Notes: generated by a model not told the origin, from the letters alone. Shown: positions 8,922 to 18,490, counted from the stretch's first letter. The stretch: 64,000 nt of DNA from UBA5109 sp965662565 (GCA_965662565.1 CBFIHS010000002.1:1-64000); one strand, 5' to 3'. Program-made: numbers and translations.

Positions 8922-10157
8922 ATGAGTAATTTAACCGAAGGTAACATGATAGTAGGCCTTGATATAGGGACTTCTAAAGTAGTGGCCATCGTTGGAGAAG
9001 TCGACTCTGATGGCGGTCTTAATATTGTTGGAATTGGCCGCCATAAATCGAGAGGTTTAAAGAAAGGGACGGTGGTTAATATCGAATCGACGGTGCAATC
9101 TATCCAGCGAGCAATCGAAGAGGCTGAATTAATGGCTGGCTGTCAGATTCACTCTGTATATGCCGGTATTGCCGGAAAGCATATCCGAAGCATGAATTCT
9201 CATGGGATTGTTGCCATTCGGGATAAAGAAGTTTACGCGGCAGACATTGAACGAGTGATAGATGCAGCTCAAGCAGTAGCTATTCCGGCAGATCAAAAAG
9301 TTCTACATATCTTACCTCAGGAATACATCATTGATTCTCAAGAAGGCGTAAAAGAGCCAATGGGGATGTCTGGCGTTCGTCTTGAGGCCAAAGTTCATCT
9401 TGTGACATGTGCCACTAATGCTTCGCAAAATATTGAAAAATGTATTCGCCGATGCGGGCTAGAAACGGATGAAATTATCTTAGAGCAGTTAGCGTCTAGT
9501 TACTCAGTCTTAACAGAAGATGAAAAAGAGCTTGGCGTTTGTTTGGTAGATATTGGCGGCGGAACTACGGATATAGCGATATTTACAGAAGGTGCAATTC
9601 GTCATACAGGAGTTATTCCAATTGCGGGTGATCAAGTAACGAATGACATCGCAATGGCCCTGAGAACACCAACAGAAAATGCTGAAGAATTGAAGATTAA
9701 ATACGCTTGTGCTCTATCTCAGTTAGCAAGCCCAGAAGAAATGATCAAGGTGCCAAGTGTTGGTGATAGACCTCCTCGAGAGCTTTCTAGACGAGCATTA
9801 GCCGATGTTGTGGAACCTCGTTACGACGAGCTATTTCATTTGATACAAGCGGAACTTCGGTTGAGCGGGTTTGAGGATGTTCTAGCCGCAGGTTTAGTGT
9901 TTACCGGAGGTACGAGCAAGATGGAAGGTGTCGTCGAATTAGCGGAAGAGATTTTTCATATGCCAGTAAGAATTGGTATGCCTTATGAAGTAAATGGTCT
10001 AGTCGATATTGTTAGAAATCCAACATACTCGACTGGGGTTGGCTTGCTTTTATACGGTTTGAAGCAGTATCAAGATAGGCACACAAATAATGAAAGAGGA
10101 AGTTCTGGAATTACTATTCTTGATAAGGTTAAGAGTTTTTTTAATAGCGGTGAGTAG
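8922..10157 (+). CDS. ftsA: FtsA, actin-like Z-ring membrane tether
   Basis: An actin-fold ATP-binding protein that anchors FtsZ to the inner membrane and recruits later divisome proteins. Domain order is clear: phosphate-1 loop GLDIGTSKVVAIVGE near residue 12, the SHS2 (1C) domain with VYAGIAGKHIRSMNS, phosphate-2 loop VDIGGGTTDIAIF, and adenosine motif FTGGTSKMEG. The C terminus is the short amphipathic membrane-targeting helix (LDKVKSFFNSGE). At 411 residues the length is normal. It lies 43 bp after ftsQ and 85 bp before ftsZ. Confidence 0.97.
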   Translation: MSNLTEGNMIVGLDIGTSKVVAIVGEVDSDGGLNIVGIGRHKSRGLKKGTVVNIESTVQSIQRAIEEAELMAGCQIHSVYAGIAGKHIRSMNSHGIVAIRDKEVYAADIERVIDAAQAVAIPADQKVLHILPQEYIIDSQEGVKEPMGMSGVRLEAKVHLVTCATNASQNIEKCIRRCGLETDEIILEQLASSYSVLTEDEKELGVCLVDIGGGTTDIAIFTEGAIRHTGVIPIAGDQVTNDIAMALRTPTENAEELKIKYACALSQLASPEEMIKVPSVGDRPPRELSRRALADVVEPRYDELFHLIQAELRLSGFEDVLAAGLVFTGGTSKMEGVVELAEEIFHMPVRIGMPYEVNGLVDIVRNPTYSTGVGLLLYGLKQYQDRHTNNERGSSGITILDKVKSFFNSGE

Positions 10158-10242
10158 GTGTTTTAGTTTGAGCTTTTAATGATTGGTTGGCAATAGAAGT
10201 AATAATTTTTTTAATTTACGGTAGAAAAAGAGAGGTAACATC

Positions 10243-11421
10243 ATGTTTGAAATCATAGATAATATTGCGCAAAACGCAGTAATAAAAGTGATTGGTGTAG
10301 GCGGTGGCGGCGGAAACGCTGTTCAGCATATGCTGACTAGTAATATTGAGGGTGTCGAATTTGTTTGTGCTAATACGGATGCACAAGCGTTGGAAAAAAT
10401 CGGCACAAAAATGAACCTACAATTAGGTAACGATGTAACTAAAGGTCTTGGAGCTGGAGCTAATCCAGAAATTGGACGTGAAGCTGCATTAGAAGATCGT
10501 GATCGTATTCGAGAAATTGTTTCGGGTGCGGATATGGTTTTTATTACTGCTGGAATGGGTGGCGGTACAGGAACGGGCGGAGCGCCTGTTGTTGCCGAAA
10601 TAGCTCGTGAAATGGGGGTGCTTACAGTTGCTGTAGTTACTAAACCTTTCCCATTTGAAGGTCGTAAAAGAATGATGATTGCGGAAAAAGGTATTAAAGA
10701 ATTAGAAGAGCATGTTGATTCTTTGATAACCATTCCGAATGAAAAGCTTATGGATGTTTTAGGTAAAGGTTCTACTCTGCTAGATGCCTTTAAATCAGCC
10801 AATGACGTTTTGCTTGGTGCTGTTAAGGGTATTGCAGACCTCATCACACGTCCAGGTATGATCAATGTCGACTTTGCAGATGTCAGCACGGTTATGTCAG
10901 AAATGGGCATGGCTATGATGGGTACTGGAATTGCTAGTGGCGAAGGTCGAGCGGTTGAAGCAGCTGAAGCAGCAATTCGAAGTCCTTTGCTTGAAGATGT
11001 TAATTTACAAGGTGCCAGAGGTATTTTAATTAATATCACAGCAAGCGAAAGTTTGACCTTGGGAGAATTCTCAGAAGTAGGTGATACGATTTCTGAATTT
11101 GCCTCAGATCAAGCTATTGTTGTGGTCGGAACAGTTATTAACCCTGACATGGGTGACGAAATCTGCGTTACTGTCGTTGCAACTGGCTTAGGTGCTCAGA
11201 AAGCAGAGCGTCCGACTAAAGTGGTCGATAACACCAATAAAAGTAGTAAGAATGTTGATTTTTCCTCGCTAGATAGACCTGCTGTGATGAGAAAAAGCAT
11301 GCGCTCATCAAGTGAGGCTGAAGAAGTAGAGGAAAAGCCCGTTTACGCTAAAGCGGTTGGTGCTGAATCGGACATGGATTATCTGGATATTCCGGCATTT
11401 TTACGAAAACAGGCGGATTAA
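10243..11421 (+). CDS. ftsZ: FtsZ, tubulin-like division GTPase
   Basis: The GTPase that polymerises into the cytokinetic ring. The glycine-rich GTP site VIGVGGGGGNAV is at 16-27 and the tubulin signature GGGTGTG at 106-112. The T7 synergy loop (INVDFADV) follows. After the second globular domain there is a linker rich in Ser, Lys and Glu, then the conserved C-terminal peptide DYLDIPAFLRKQAD, which binds FtsA and ZipA. An AGAGAGG-type ribosome site precedes the ATG. It closes the division cluster; lpxC follows after 198 bp. Confidence 0.98.
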   Translation: MFEIIDNIAQNAVIKVIGVGGGGGNAVQHMLTSNIEGVEFVCANTDAQALEKIGTKMNLQLGNDVTKGLGAGANPEIGREAALEDRDRIREIVSGADMVFITAGMGGGTGTGGAPVVAEIAREMGVLTVAVVTKPFPFEGRKRMMIAEKGIKELEEHVDSLITIPNEKLMDVLGKGSTLLDAFKSANDVLLGAVKGIADLITRPGMINVDFADVSTVMSEMGMAMMGTGIASGEGRAVEAAEAAIRSPLLEDVNLQGARGILINITASESLTLGEFSEVGDTISEFASDQAIVVVGTVINPDMGDEICVTVVATGLGAQKAERPTKVVDNTNKSSKNVDFSSLDRPAVMRKSMRSSSEAEEVEEKPVYAKAVGAESDMDYLDIPAFLRKQAD

Positions 11422-11546
11422 GGAACTTATGCTGTGTAAATGGTCTTATTAGATTAATGCTCAGCATCAAGGCAGGTGTCAGAGGTTTGCGTATTTTAAA
11501 TATTGCAGCTTGGGATGGCTTGTCTAGTCTGTTAAGATTGCACTTT

Positions 11547-11574
11547 ATAAGGCATGACTGATAAGGTATGACTG
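11547..11574. repeat. 14-bp tandem duplication between ftsZ and lpxC
   Basis: ATAAGGCATGACTG is followed directly by ATAAGGTATGACTG, one mismatch apart. It ends 45 bp before the lpxC start, so it may lie in the lpxC leader or promoter. No function can be read from the sequence. Confidence 0.85.
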
Positions 11575-11619
11575 TGGCCGCTTCGATAAAGCCCCGGTAA
11601 ATTAGGTGAATTTAGGTAA

Positions 11620-12531
11620 ATGATAAAACAAAGAACCCTCAAGAATGTTATTCGTGCTACTGGTGTGGGTCTTCATACTGGGGAGAAAGTTTATCTAACC
11701 TTGAGGCCAGCTCCTGCCGATACAGGAATAGTATTCACTCGGGTTGACCTTGATCCTGCTGTAGAGATACCGGCTTTAGCTGAGAACGTAGGGGAGACTA
11801 CTTTATCTACTACCCTAATGAAGGGAGACGTCAAGATTTCTACCGTAGAACATTTGATGTCTGCCATGTCAGGTTTGGGGATTGATAATGCCTATGTCGA
11901 TTTAAGTGCTCCAGAAGTTCCTATCATGGATGGTAGTGCAGGACCATTTGTGTTCCTGATTCAGTCTGCTGGTATTGAAGAGCAATCAGTGCCAAAGAAG
12001 TATATACGTATCATTAAAGAACTTTGTGTGGATCAGGGTGATAAAAAAGTGACTTTGAAACCGTTTAATGGCTTTAAAGTTAGCTATACACTCCTCTATG
12101 ATCATCCTGTCCATCGCAGGCATAGTAAGGAAGCATGCATTGATTTTTCAAGTACTTCATTTGTAAAAGAAGTAAGTCGAGCTCGAACTTTTGGTTTTAT
12201 GCATGAGTTTGAGGCACTAAGAAGTCGTAATCTTGCGCTTGGTGCAAGTATGGATAATGCGGTAGCGGTTGGTGATTATCGTGTGCTCAATGAAGATGGT
12301 CTTCGTTATGAAGATGAATTTGTGAAGCATAAAATCCTGGACTCAATTGGAGACCTTTATCTGCTTGGTAAAAGTCTTATTGGTGAGTTCTCTGGATACA
12401 AATCCGGCCATGCCTTAAACAATGACCTATTAAGAAAGTTGCAGGTTAATCAAGATTGTTGGGAAATTGTGACTTTTGACACAGATGAAGAAGCCCCGAT
12501 TTCGTACCTTAAACCCCAATTCGCACCTTGA
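11620..12531 (+). CDS. lpxC: LpxC, UDP-3-O-acyl-GlcNAc deacetylase
   Basis: The zinc enzyme that removes the N-acetyl group from UDP-3-O-acyl-GlcNAc, the committed step of lipid A synthesis in the cytoplasm. Length (303) matches the family. The zinc ligands are visible as H78 (STVEHLMSA), H237 and D241 (KHKILDSIGD), with the catalytic H264 in SGHALNND. The PIMDGSAGPF motif is also present. It follows ftsZ as in most gammaproteobacteria. Confidence 0.98.
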   Translation: MIKQRTLKNVIRATGVGLHTGEKVYLTLRPAPADTGIVFTRVDLDPAVEIPALAENVGETTLSTTLMKGDVKISTVEHLMSAMSGLGIDNAYVDLSAPEVPIMDGSAGPFVFLIQSAGIEEQSVPKKYIRIIKELCVDQGDKKVTLKPFNGFKVSYTLLYDHPVHRRHSKEACIDFSSTSFVKEVSRARTFGFMHEFEALRSRNLALGASMDNAVAVGDYRVLNEDGLRYEDEFVKHKILDSIGDLYLLGKSLIGEFSGYKSGHALNNDLLRKLQVNQDCWEIVTFDTDEEAPISYLKPQFAP

Positions 12532-12593
12532 GCTGACTCAGCTTCAAATTAGCGTTTTTGAAATGCCCAAATGTCTATTTTGAGTTAAAGCTC

Positions 12594-12622
12594 AAGACTA
12601 AATGTGTAAGAGTCTATATAAT
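12594..12622 (+). promoter_or_regulatory. Candidate sigma-70 promoter for the M23 peptidase/secA unit
   Basis: A perfect -10 hexamer TATAAT at 12617-12622 lies 17 bp downstream of AAGACT (12594-12599), a weak match to the -35 consensus. It sits in the 285-bp gap between lpxC and the M23 peptidase gene and would give a leader of nearly 190 nt. Inferred from consensus only. Confidence 0.35.
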
Positions 12623-12775
12623 GGACAGATAGGGCATTTAATGGTTAACTCCTTGTTTCTGAATTTTAGCCAATTAACTCTTTCGCTAAGCCTTTTAGAG
12701 GTATGTGATAATCAAGAGGGTTACTAGATTGGGGCGATTTCTTAAGCAGTTATAAGCCGAATTAACCTTCTTAAT

Positions 12776-12803
12776 TAAGGGCAATATTTTAAGGGCAATA
12801 TTT
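12776..12803. repeat. Perfect 14-bp tandem duplication upstream of the M23 peptidase
   Basis: TAAGGGCAATATTT occurs twice in direct tandem, without mismatch, ending 13 bp before the ATG of the M23 peptidase gene. The duplication covers the position where a ribosome-binding site would lie (the TAAGGG part), so it may affect translation start. Confidence 0.9.
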
Positions 12804-12816
12804 CTTAAGTAGTAAA

Positions 12817-13755
12817 ATGAAAATAATCATTGTTGATCAAAAGCATGGAGAAACCAGGTCTTTAGTCTTGAAAGGCTGGATGCGTGTCCTATTTGCCTTC
12901 TGTTTCCTTGGTATGCCTGTTCTTCTAGGTTATTACGGCTACCAGTATAGCGCGTCAAAAAGTGGCGACATCTATAACAATGAAATAGCTCAAGCTTGGG
13001 CTGATAAACTCACAGCACAAGAAGCTGAAGTTAAAAGAATTCGTGAAGAAGCTTTAGGGCAGCTCCAAGCCCTAACCATGCGTTTAGCAAACCTACAAGC
13101 TAGACTCTTAAGGCTTGACGCTTTAGGTGAGCGCCTCACTGTCATGAGTGATTTCGAAAATGGCGAGTTTGATTTCTCACAAGAGCCGGCAGTAGGTGGG
13201 CCTGAAATCGCACTGAATGAGGGACAGCCATTTTTTCAGTCTTTTAATTTAATTCAAGAAATCGATGAGTTAAGTCTTCAAATCGATGATCGCCAACAGC
13301 AGCTTGGCATTTTAGATTCTTTACTGTCTGAGAAACAAATTCAATCTGATACTTTTCTTGCAGGTCGACCTGTTAGTAAGGGTTGGATTTCTTCAAATTT
13401 CGGTAGACGTATTGATCCATTCAATGGCAATTTGGCATGGCATCAAGGTGTCGATTTTGCTACCGGAGAAACTGGTGTAGAAGTGTCATCTGTCGCTTCA
13501 GGTGTTGTGACATTCGCCGGTGAGCGTTCTGGTTATGGAATGCTAGTCGAAGTTAATCATGGTAACGGTTATGAGTCTCTTTACGCTCATAATGAAGATA
13601 TCTTGGTCAATCCAGGAGATATAGTAAAAAAAGGTCAAGTTGTAGCTTTATCGGGAAATTCCGGTCGATCTACTGGGCCTCATGTCCATTTTGAAATTCA
13701 TAAAAACGGTCGCGTTGTCGACCCGGCTTCCTACATCCACCGAACAGACCGGTGA
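12817..13755 (+). CDS. M23-family (LytM) peptidase, membrane-anchored
   Basis: A predicted periplasmic zinc peptidase that cuts peptidoglycan cross-links or regulates amidases. The order is one N-terminal membrane span (about residues 22-44), a coiled-coil stretch (about 60-110), and a C-terminal LytM domain from about 188. Zinc and catalytic residues are present: H209 and D213 (WHQGVDF), H258 (LYAHNED), H289 and H291 (GPHVHFEIH), so it should be active, unlike degenerate EnvC or NlpD domains. It occupies the lpxC-secA interval where enterobacteria carry secM, the arrangement I recall from Pseudomonas. Confidence 0.92.
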   Translation: MKIIIVDQKHGETRSLVLKGWMRVLFAFCFLGMPVLLGYYGYQYSASKSGDIYNNEIAQAWADKLTAQEAEVKRIREEALGQLQALTMRLANLQARLLRLDALGERLTVMSDFENGEFDFSQEPAVGGPEIALNEGQPFFQSFNLIQEIDELSLQIDDRQQQLGILDSLLSEKQIQSDTFLAGRPVSKGWISSNFGRRIDPFNGNLAWHQGVDFATGETGVEVSSVASGVVTFAGERSGYGMLVEVNHGNGYESLYAHNEDILVNPGDIVKKGQVVALSGNSGRSTGPHVHFEIHKNGRVVDPASYIHRTDR

Positions 13756-13876
13756 GACCCCTCCTCCAAAACTAAAAGCTCAGGAAGATTCTGTGCTTTG
13801 TTCCATTCTATAAAAGTAAGTTAGTGGAAATTTAAACCACTCTAATTAAAAAGTTAATATTGGAAAGACAAACATC

Positions 13877-16630
13877 ATGCTAAAGAAAATTTTTGGTAAT
13901 AAAAATCAACGTGAACTTAAACGTTTGAATAAAGTTGTTGCTCAAATTAATGCCCTTGAAGCCGATATGCAGGCCTTGTCAGATGATCAATTGAAAGCCA
14001 AAACAGCTGAATTCAGGCAGCGTTACGATGATGGCGAAACTCAGGATCAATTATTGCCAGAAGCATTTGCAGTAGCTCGTGAAGCCGGTGTGCGTAGCTT
14101 GGGTATGCGCCATTTTGACGTGCAGTTAGTTGGTGGCATGGTCTTACATCAAACTAAAATAGCTGAAATGAGGACCGGGGAAGGGAAAACTTTAGTAGCA
14201 ACATTGCCTGCCTATCTGAGTGGTTTAACCGGTCGTGGTGTGCATCTAATTACCGTTAATGAGTATTTAGCCTCTCGTGATGCACAATGGATGGCTCCAC
14301 TCTATGAGTTTTTAGGATTGACTGTAGGTGTAGTGGTTCCGGGACAGGGACCTGAAGAAAAAAGAGCCGCTTATCAGGCTGACATAACTTATGGAACCAA
14401 CAATGAATTTGGTTTCGATTATTTACGCGACAATATGGCGTTCAGACTTGAGGATAAGTTTCAGCGTGAACTGCATCATGCTGTTGTCGATGAAGTCGAT
14501 TCTATTTTGATTGATGAAGCTAGAACACCATTAATTATTTCAGGTGCGATTAAAGACAGTGGTAAGCGCTATGCTGCCATTAATGCAATGATCCCGAGTT
14601 TGAAGCAGGGTGAAAAAGGTCAAGAAAAATCTCAGATCGAGCGCAGAATTGAAGGGGAAGCCGTTATTGATGGGGATTTCGTAGTAGACGAAAAAACCAG
14701 ATCGGTTGAGCTTACAGATAATGGCCATGAAAAAGTCGAAAAACTGTTGGTCAGTCGAGGCTTGTTAAATGAGGGTGAAGACCTTTACGCAGCCACAAAT
14801 TTGAGTTTGCTGCATCAGGTTCAGTCGGCTCTCCGAGCTCATTACTTATTTCATCGTGAAGTTGAATATATCGTTCAAGATAATCAGATTGTCTTGGTTG
14901 ATGAGCATACTGGAAGGACTATGCCTGGCCGACGCTTATCAGAAGGCTTACACCAAGCCATAGAAGCTAAAGAAGGGGTGCCTATTCAAAATGAAAGTCA
15001 GACATTGGCTTCTACTACTTTCCAAAATTATTTCAGATTATATGAAAAGCTTTCTGGAATGACAGGTACTGCTGATACTGAAGCCTTCGAATTCAACCAG
15101 ATTTACGGGCTCGATGTAGTGGTTATTCCGACAAACAAGCCAATGGTTCGTGAGGATGCGAATGATCTGATTTTCCTTAGTATGGATGAAAAGTTTAAAG
15201 CTATTGTGGCGGATATCAAAGAGTTTCGAGACAAAGGTGCTCCTGTGTTAGTGGGTACAGCCAGTATTGATACTTCTGAAATTCTTTCCAAATTTTTGAA
15301 CAAAGAAAAAATAGATCATGAAGTTTTGAACGCGAAGTATCATGAAAGAGAGGCCGAGATTATTGCTCAGGCTGGTAGCCCCGGTAGAGTGACGATTGCT
15401 ACTAATATGGCGGGCCGTGGAACAGATATCGTACTCGGAGGTAAATGGGAAGCTGAGGTAGAAGCCCTACAGAATCCTTCTGAAGATAAGATAGCTGAGA
15501 TCAAATCGAATTGGGAAAAGTCACATCAAACAGTCTTAGGTGCTGGTGGTTTACATATTATTGGTACTGAAAGACATGAATCTAGACGTATTGATAATCA
15601 ATTGCGTGGTCGTGCTGGTCGTCAGGGCGATCCGGGTTTTTCCAGGTTTTATCTCTCACTAGACGATAATCTGATGAGGATTTTTGCCTCGGAGAAAGTT
15701 ACCAATATTATGCGTCGCTTGGGGATGGAAGATGGAGAAGCAATCGAGCATCGAATGGTGACGAACTCTATCGAAAAAGCTCAACGCAAGGTCGAAGGCC
15801 GTAACTTTGATATCCGTAAGCAGTTACTCGAGTATGACGATGTCGCCAATGATCAGAGGCAAATTATTTATCAACGTCGCAATGAGTTGATGGAAGCTGA
15901 GGACATTTCTGATGTAATTTCAGATATGCGTGAAGGCGTTGTAAACAACATTATTAGCCTATCTATTCCTCCTCAAAGTGTGGAAGAGCAGTGGGATATT
16001 CCAGGTCTTGAACAGGCTATTCAAGTTGAGTTTGGTGTGGATTTGCCGGTTCAAAAATGGCTGGATGAAGATAAATCACTTTATGAAGAATCACTACGTG
16101 AACGAGTCGTGACAGCAATTAGCGAAAGCTATGAGAAGAAATCTGAAGAAGTAGGCCCAAATATGAGGGTATTTGAAAAGCAGATTACTTTGCAGATTCT
16201 GGATAATTTATGGAAAGAAAATTTGTCGCAAATGGACAGTCTACGCCAAGGTATTGGATTAAGAGGCTATGCTGGGAAAAACCCAAAACAAGAATATAAA
16301 CGCGAAGCTTTTGCTATTTTTGAAGAGTTGTTGGATAACATTCAGTTTGAAGTCATTAAATTCCTTAGTCATGTGAAAATTCAGCAAAAAGACGAACTGG
16401 ATGCGATTGAGAGGAAGCGGCAAGAAGAACTTGCTAGTGAACAAAAGACTATGACTCATCAGTCTGCAAACTTGATGGAAGCTGAACCTGAAAAAGCAGA
16501 AAATTCTCAAGCTCAACAGCCAAATCAAAAAGCACCGTTTGTAAGAGAAGGTCAAAAAGTGGGTCGAAATGAGCCTTGTCCTTGCGGGTCTGGGAAAAAA
16601 TTCAAGCAATGTCACGGGAAATTAGGCTAG
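13877..16630 (+). CDS. secA: SecA, preprotein translocase ATPase
   Basis: The motor ATPase that drives unfolded preproteins through SecYEG. At 917 residues it is normal for gammaproteobacteria. The first nucleotide-binding fold has RTGEGKT at 99-105 and a DEVDSILIDEART Walker B region. The preprotein cross-linking domain, second nucleotide fold (ATNMAGRGTDIVLGG, GRAGRQGDPG) and helical scaffold follow. The extreme C terminus has the SecB- and zinc-binding motif EPCPCGSGKKFKQCHG. No SecM-like arrest peptide gene precedes it, so SecM-type regulation is unlikely. Confidence 0.98.
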   Translation: MLKKIFGNKNQRELKRLNKVVAQINALEADMQALSDDQLKAKTAEFRQRYDDGETQDQLLPEAFAVAREAGVRSLGMRHFDVQLVGGMVLHQTKIAEMRTGEGKTLVATLPAYLSGLTGRGVHLITVNEYLASRDAQWMAPLYEFLGLTVGVVVPGQGPEEKRAAYQADITYGTNNEFGFDYLRDNMAFRLEDKFQRELHHAVVDEVDSILIDEARTPLIISGAIKDSGKRYAAINAMIPSLKQGEKGQEKSQIERRIEGEAVIDGDFVVDEKTRSVELTDNGHEKVEKLLVSRGLLNEGEDLYAATNLSLLHQVQSALRAHYLFHREVEYIVQDNQIVLVDEHTGRTMPGRRLSEGLHQAIEAKEGVPIQNESQTLASTTFQNYFRLYEKLSGMTGTADTEAFEFNQIYGLDVVVIPTNKPMVREDANDLIFLSMDEKFKAIVADIKEFRDKGAPVLVGTASIDTSEILSKFLNKEKIDHEVLNAKYHEREAEIIAQAGSPGRVTIATNMAGRGTDIVLGGKWEAEVEALQNPSEDKIAEIKSNWEKSHQTVLGAGGLHIIGTERHESRRIDNQLRGRAGRQGDPGFSRFYLSLDDNLMRIFASEKVTNIMRRLGMEDGEAIEHRMVTNSIEKAQRKVEGRNFDIRKQLLEYDDVANDQRQIIYQRRNELMEAEDISDVISDMREGVVNNIISLSIPPQSVEEQWDIPGLEQAIQVEFGVDLPVQKWLDEDKSLYEESLRERVVTAISESYEKKSEEVGPNMRVFEKQITLQILDNLWKENLSQMDSLRQGIGLRGYAGKNPKQEYKREAFAIFEELLDNIQFEVIKFLSHVKIQQKDELDAIERKRQEELASEQKTMTHQSANLMEAEPEKAENSQAQQPNQKAPFVREGQKVGRNEPCPCGSGKKFKQCHGKLG

Positions 16631-16668
16631 CACTTTTTTAACTGTTGCAGTTATTCGGTAAACATATA

Positions 16669-17871
16669 ATGGGAAATCAGAAAATTTTTCCAATATCAGG
16701 AATACGTCTCTCTAGTGTTTCTGCGGGGATTAAAAAAATAGGAAGACAAGACCTGGTCTTGTTTGAAATTTGCGAAGGCGCGTCAGTTGCCGGAGTTTAT
16801 ACTCAAAATGCTTTTTGTGCGGCCCCTGTCGTATTGTCTAAGCAACATAGTGCCAGTAAAACTCCGCGTTATTTCTTGATTAATACAGGTAACGCAAATG
16901 CTGGAACAGGTGATCCTGGAATGCAGGCTGCCCTGGAGTGTTGTAGAGGCCTTGCTGAATTAACAGGTTTTGAAACTGAAGAAATTCTGCCATTTTCTAC
17001 CGGGGTTATTGGAGAACTCCTTCCTGCTAATAAAATTGTGGATGCCCTGCCTCAAGCATTAGAAGCCCTAAATGATGATTCCTGGAATGCAGCGGCTGAA
17101 GGGATCATGACAACTGATACTGTGCCTAAATCTTTTTCAAAACAATTTCAGCTTGCTGGTGAAACTGTAAACATAAGCGGCATAGCAAAAGGAGCCGGCA
17201 TGATTAAGCCAAATATGGCGACTATGCTGGCTTATATTTGTTCTGATGCTGTCATCGACACAAAAACTTTAGAGAGACTAAACAAACAGGCTGCGAGAGC
17301 ATCCTTTAATAGAATTACTGTAGACGGTGATACTTCTACAAATGACTGCTGCATGTTGGTAGCCAGTGGTAAGGGAGGATTGGAGTACTCGAAGCTCAGT
17401 GCTGAACAAGCCCAAGAGTTTGATCATGAGTTAATAGATGTTTTTACCAATTTGGCACAGGCGATAGTAAAAGATGGCGAAGGGGCTACCAAGTTTGTCA
17501 CCATACAGGTTCTCGAAGGACAAAACAGTCATGAATGTCTACAAGTTGCTTACGCTATAGGAGAGTCTCCTTTGGTTAAGACAGCTTTATTCGCGTCTGA
17601 CCCGAATTGGGGAAGGATATTGGCGGTCGTTGGAAGGGCTGGGCTGGTAGACTTTGATATTTCAAAGGTTGCTGTGTACTTAGATGATGTTTGTATTGTT
17701 GAAAATGGTGGCCTATCCACTAGCTACACAGAGGCAGCTGGACAAGCTGTTATGGATAAAAGCGAATTCATTATTTCTGTGAGTTTAGGTAGAGGACAAG
17801 AGTCGGAAAAAGTTTGGACCTGTGATCTGTCCTATGACTACGTCAAGATTAATGCCGAGTATCGAACCTAA
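16669..17871 (+). CDS. argJ: ArgJ, glutamate N-acetyltransferase/amino-acid acetyltransferase
   Basis: It transfers acetyl from N-acetylornithine to glutamate, recycling the acetyl group in arginine synthesis. I take the ATG at 16669 (400 residues) rather than the TTG 24 bases earlier. The precursor is self-cleaved before the nucleophilic threonine in KPNMATMLAYI, here Thr185. Other motifs are NTGNANAGTG, PFSTGVIGE, TVDGDTSTND and SDPNWGRILAVVGRAG. It starts 38 bp after secA, with mutT 5 bp downstream. Confidence 0.97.
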   Translation: MGNQKIFPISGIRLSSVSAGIKKIGRQDLVLFEICEGASVAGVYTQNAFCAAPVVLSKQHSASKTPRYFLINTGNANAGTGDPGMQAALECCRGLAELTGFETEEILPFSTGVIGELLPANKIVDALPQALEALNDDSWNAAAEGIMTTDTVPKSFSKQFQLAGETVNISGIAKGAGMIKPNMATMLAYICSDAVIDTKTLERLNKQAARASFNRITVDGDTSTNDCCMLVASGKGGLEYSKLSAEQAQEFDHELIDVFTNLAQAIVKDGEGATKFVTIQVLEGQNSHECLQVAYAIGESPLVKTALFASDPNWGRILAVVGRAGLVDFDISKVAVYLDDVCIVENGGLSTSYTEAAGQAVMDKSEFIISVSLGRGQESEKVWTCDLSYDYVKINAEYRT

Positions 17872-17876
17872 AATAA

Positions 17877-18272
17877 ATGTCTAAGGTCATTCATGTTGCG
17901 GTTGGGGTCATTCTTAATGATAACAACGAAGTTCTTATAGCATTTAGGTCTCCCGACAAACATCAAGGTGGGCTTTGGGAATTTCCTGGAGGTAAGCTTG
18001 AAGATGGTGAGAGTGTCGAGAGTGCGCTGCATAGAGAGCTTCAAGAAGAACTTGGACTTACTCCTTTATCATTCAAACCCTTTTTGAAAATTGAGCATGA
18101 CTACGGGGACAAAGAAGTCTTGTTAGATATCTGGGAAATTAGAGAGTTTAGAGGTGAAGCTAAAGGAATGGAAGGTCAGATTATAAAATGGCTGTCCTTA
18201 AGTGAATTGGGAAATTATCAATTCCCAGAAGCAAACAGGTCAATAGTCGATTATTTACGAAAGCGTGCCTAG
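17877..18272 (+). CDS. mutT: MutT-type Nudix pyrophosphohydrolase (8-oxo-dGTPase)
   Basis: A 131-residue Nudix protein, the size of MutT, which hydrolyses 8-oxo-dGTP and prevents A:T to C:G changes. The Nudix box GX5EX7REUXEEXGU is complete: GGKLEDGES followed by RELQEELGL. The N-terminal strand HVAVGVILNDNNEVLIAFR and EFPGGKLE region match MutT more than other Nudix groups. It starts 5 bp after argJ and converges on yacG 17 bp away. Conserved argJ-mutT-yacG-coaE context supports the call. Confidence 0.9.
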   Translation: MSKVIHVAVGVILNDNNEVLIAFRSPDKHQGGLWEFPGGKLEDGESVESALHRELQEELGLTPLSFKPFLKIEHDYGDKEVLLDIWEIREFRGEAKGMEGQIIKWLSLSELGNYQFPEANRSIVDYLRKRA

Positions 18273-18289
18273 GTTTATTGCTCTGTATT

Positions 18290-18490
18290 TTACTCTTCAA
18301 AACCTTCCCAGTCATCTGGGGATTCCACCACAGGAATAGTATTTTTTTCTGTTGCCCAGTCTCTAAAATCAATCATTTGGCATTGTTTGGAGCAAAAAGG
18401 GCGGAAGGTTTGTTCTTCCACCCAGGGTACCTTCTTGCCGCATTGTGGGCAGGAGACTTCAGTGATTTTTTTCTTGGTTAAGTCGTTCAT
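18290..18490 (-). CDS. yacG: YacG, DNA gyrase inhibitor zinc-finger protein
   Basis: A 66-residue zinc protein; the E. coli homologue binds GyrB and inhibits gyrase. The four-cysteine knuckle is CPQC (C14, C17) and C33, C37 in RPFCSKQC, followed by the family motif MIDFRDWATE. The acidic tail with W and E residues is typical. Its start lies 32 bases inside coaE, so the two are probably co-translated in the pilD-coaE-yacG unit. Confidence 0.95.
   Translation of the reverse strand: MNDLTKKKITEVSCPQCGKKVPWVEEQTFRPFCSKQCQMIDFRDWATEKNTIPVVESPDDWEGFEE

Noticed and set aside
10323..11039. Long open frame (238 codons) on the minus strand inside ftsZ
   Set aside because: It is a shadow of ftsZ codon usage, low in complexity (Ser, Pro, Ile rich), with no homology and no ribosome site.
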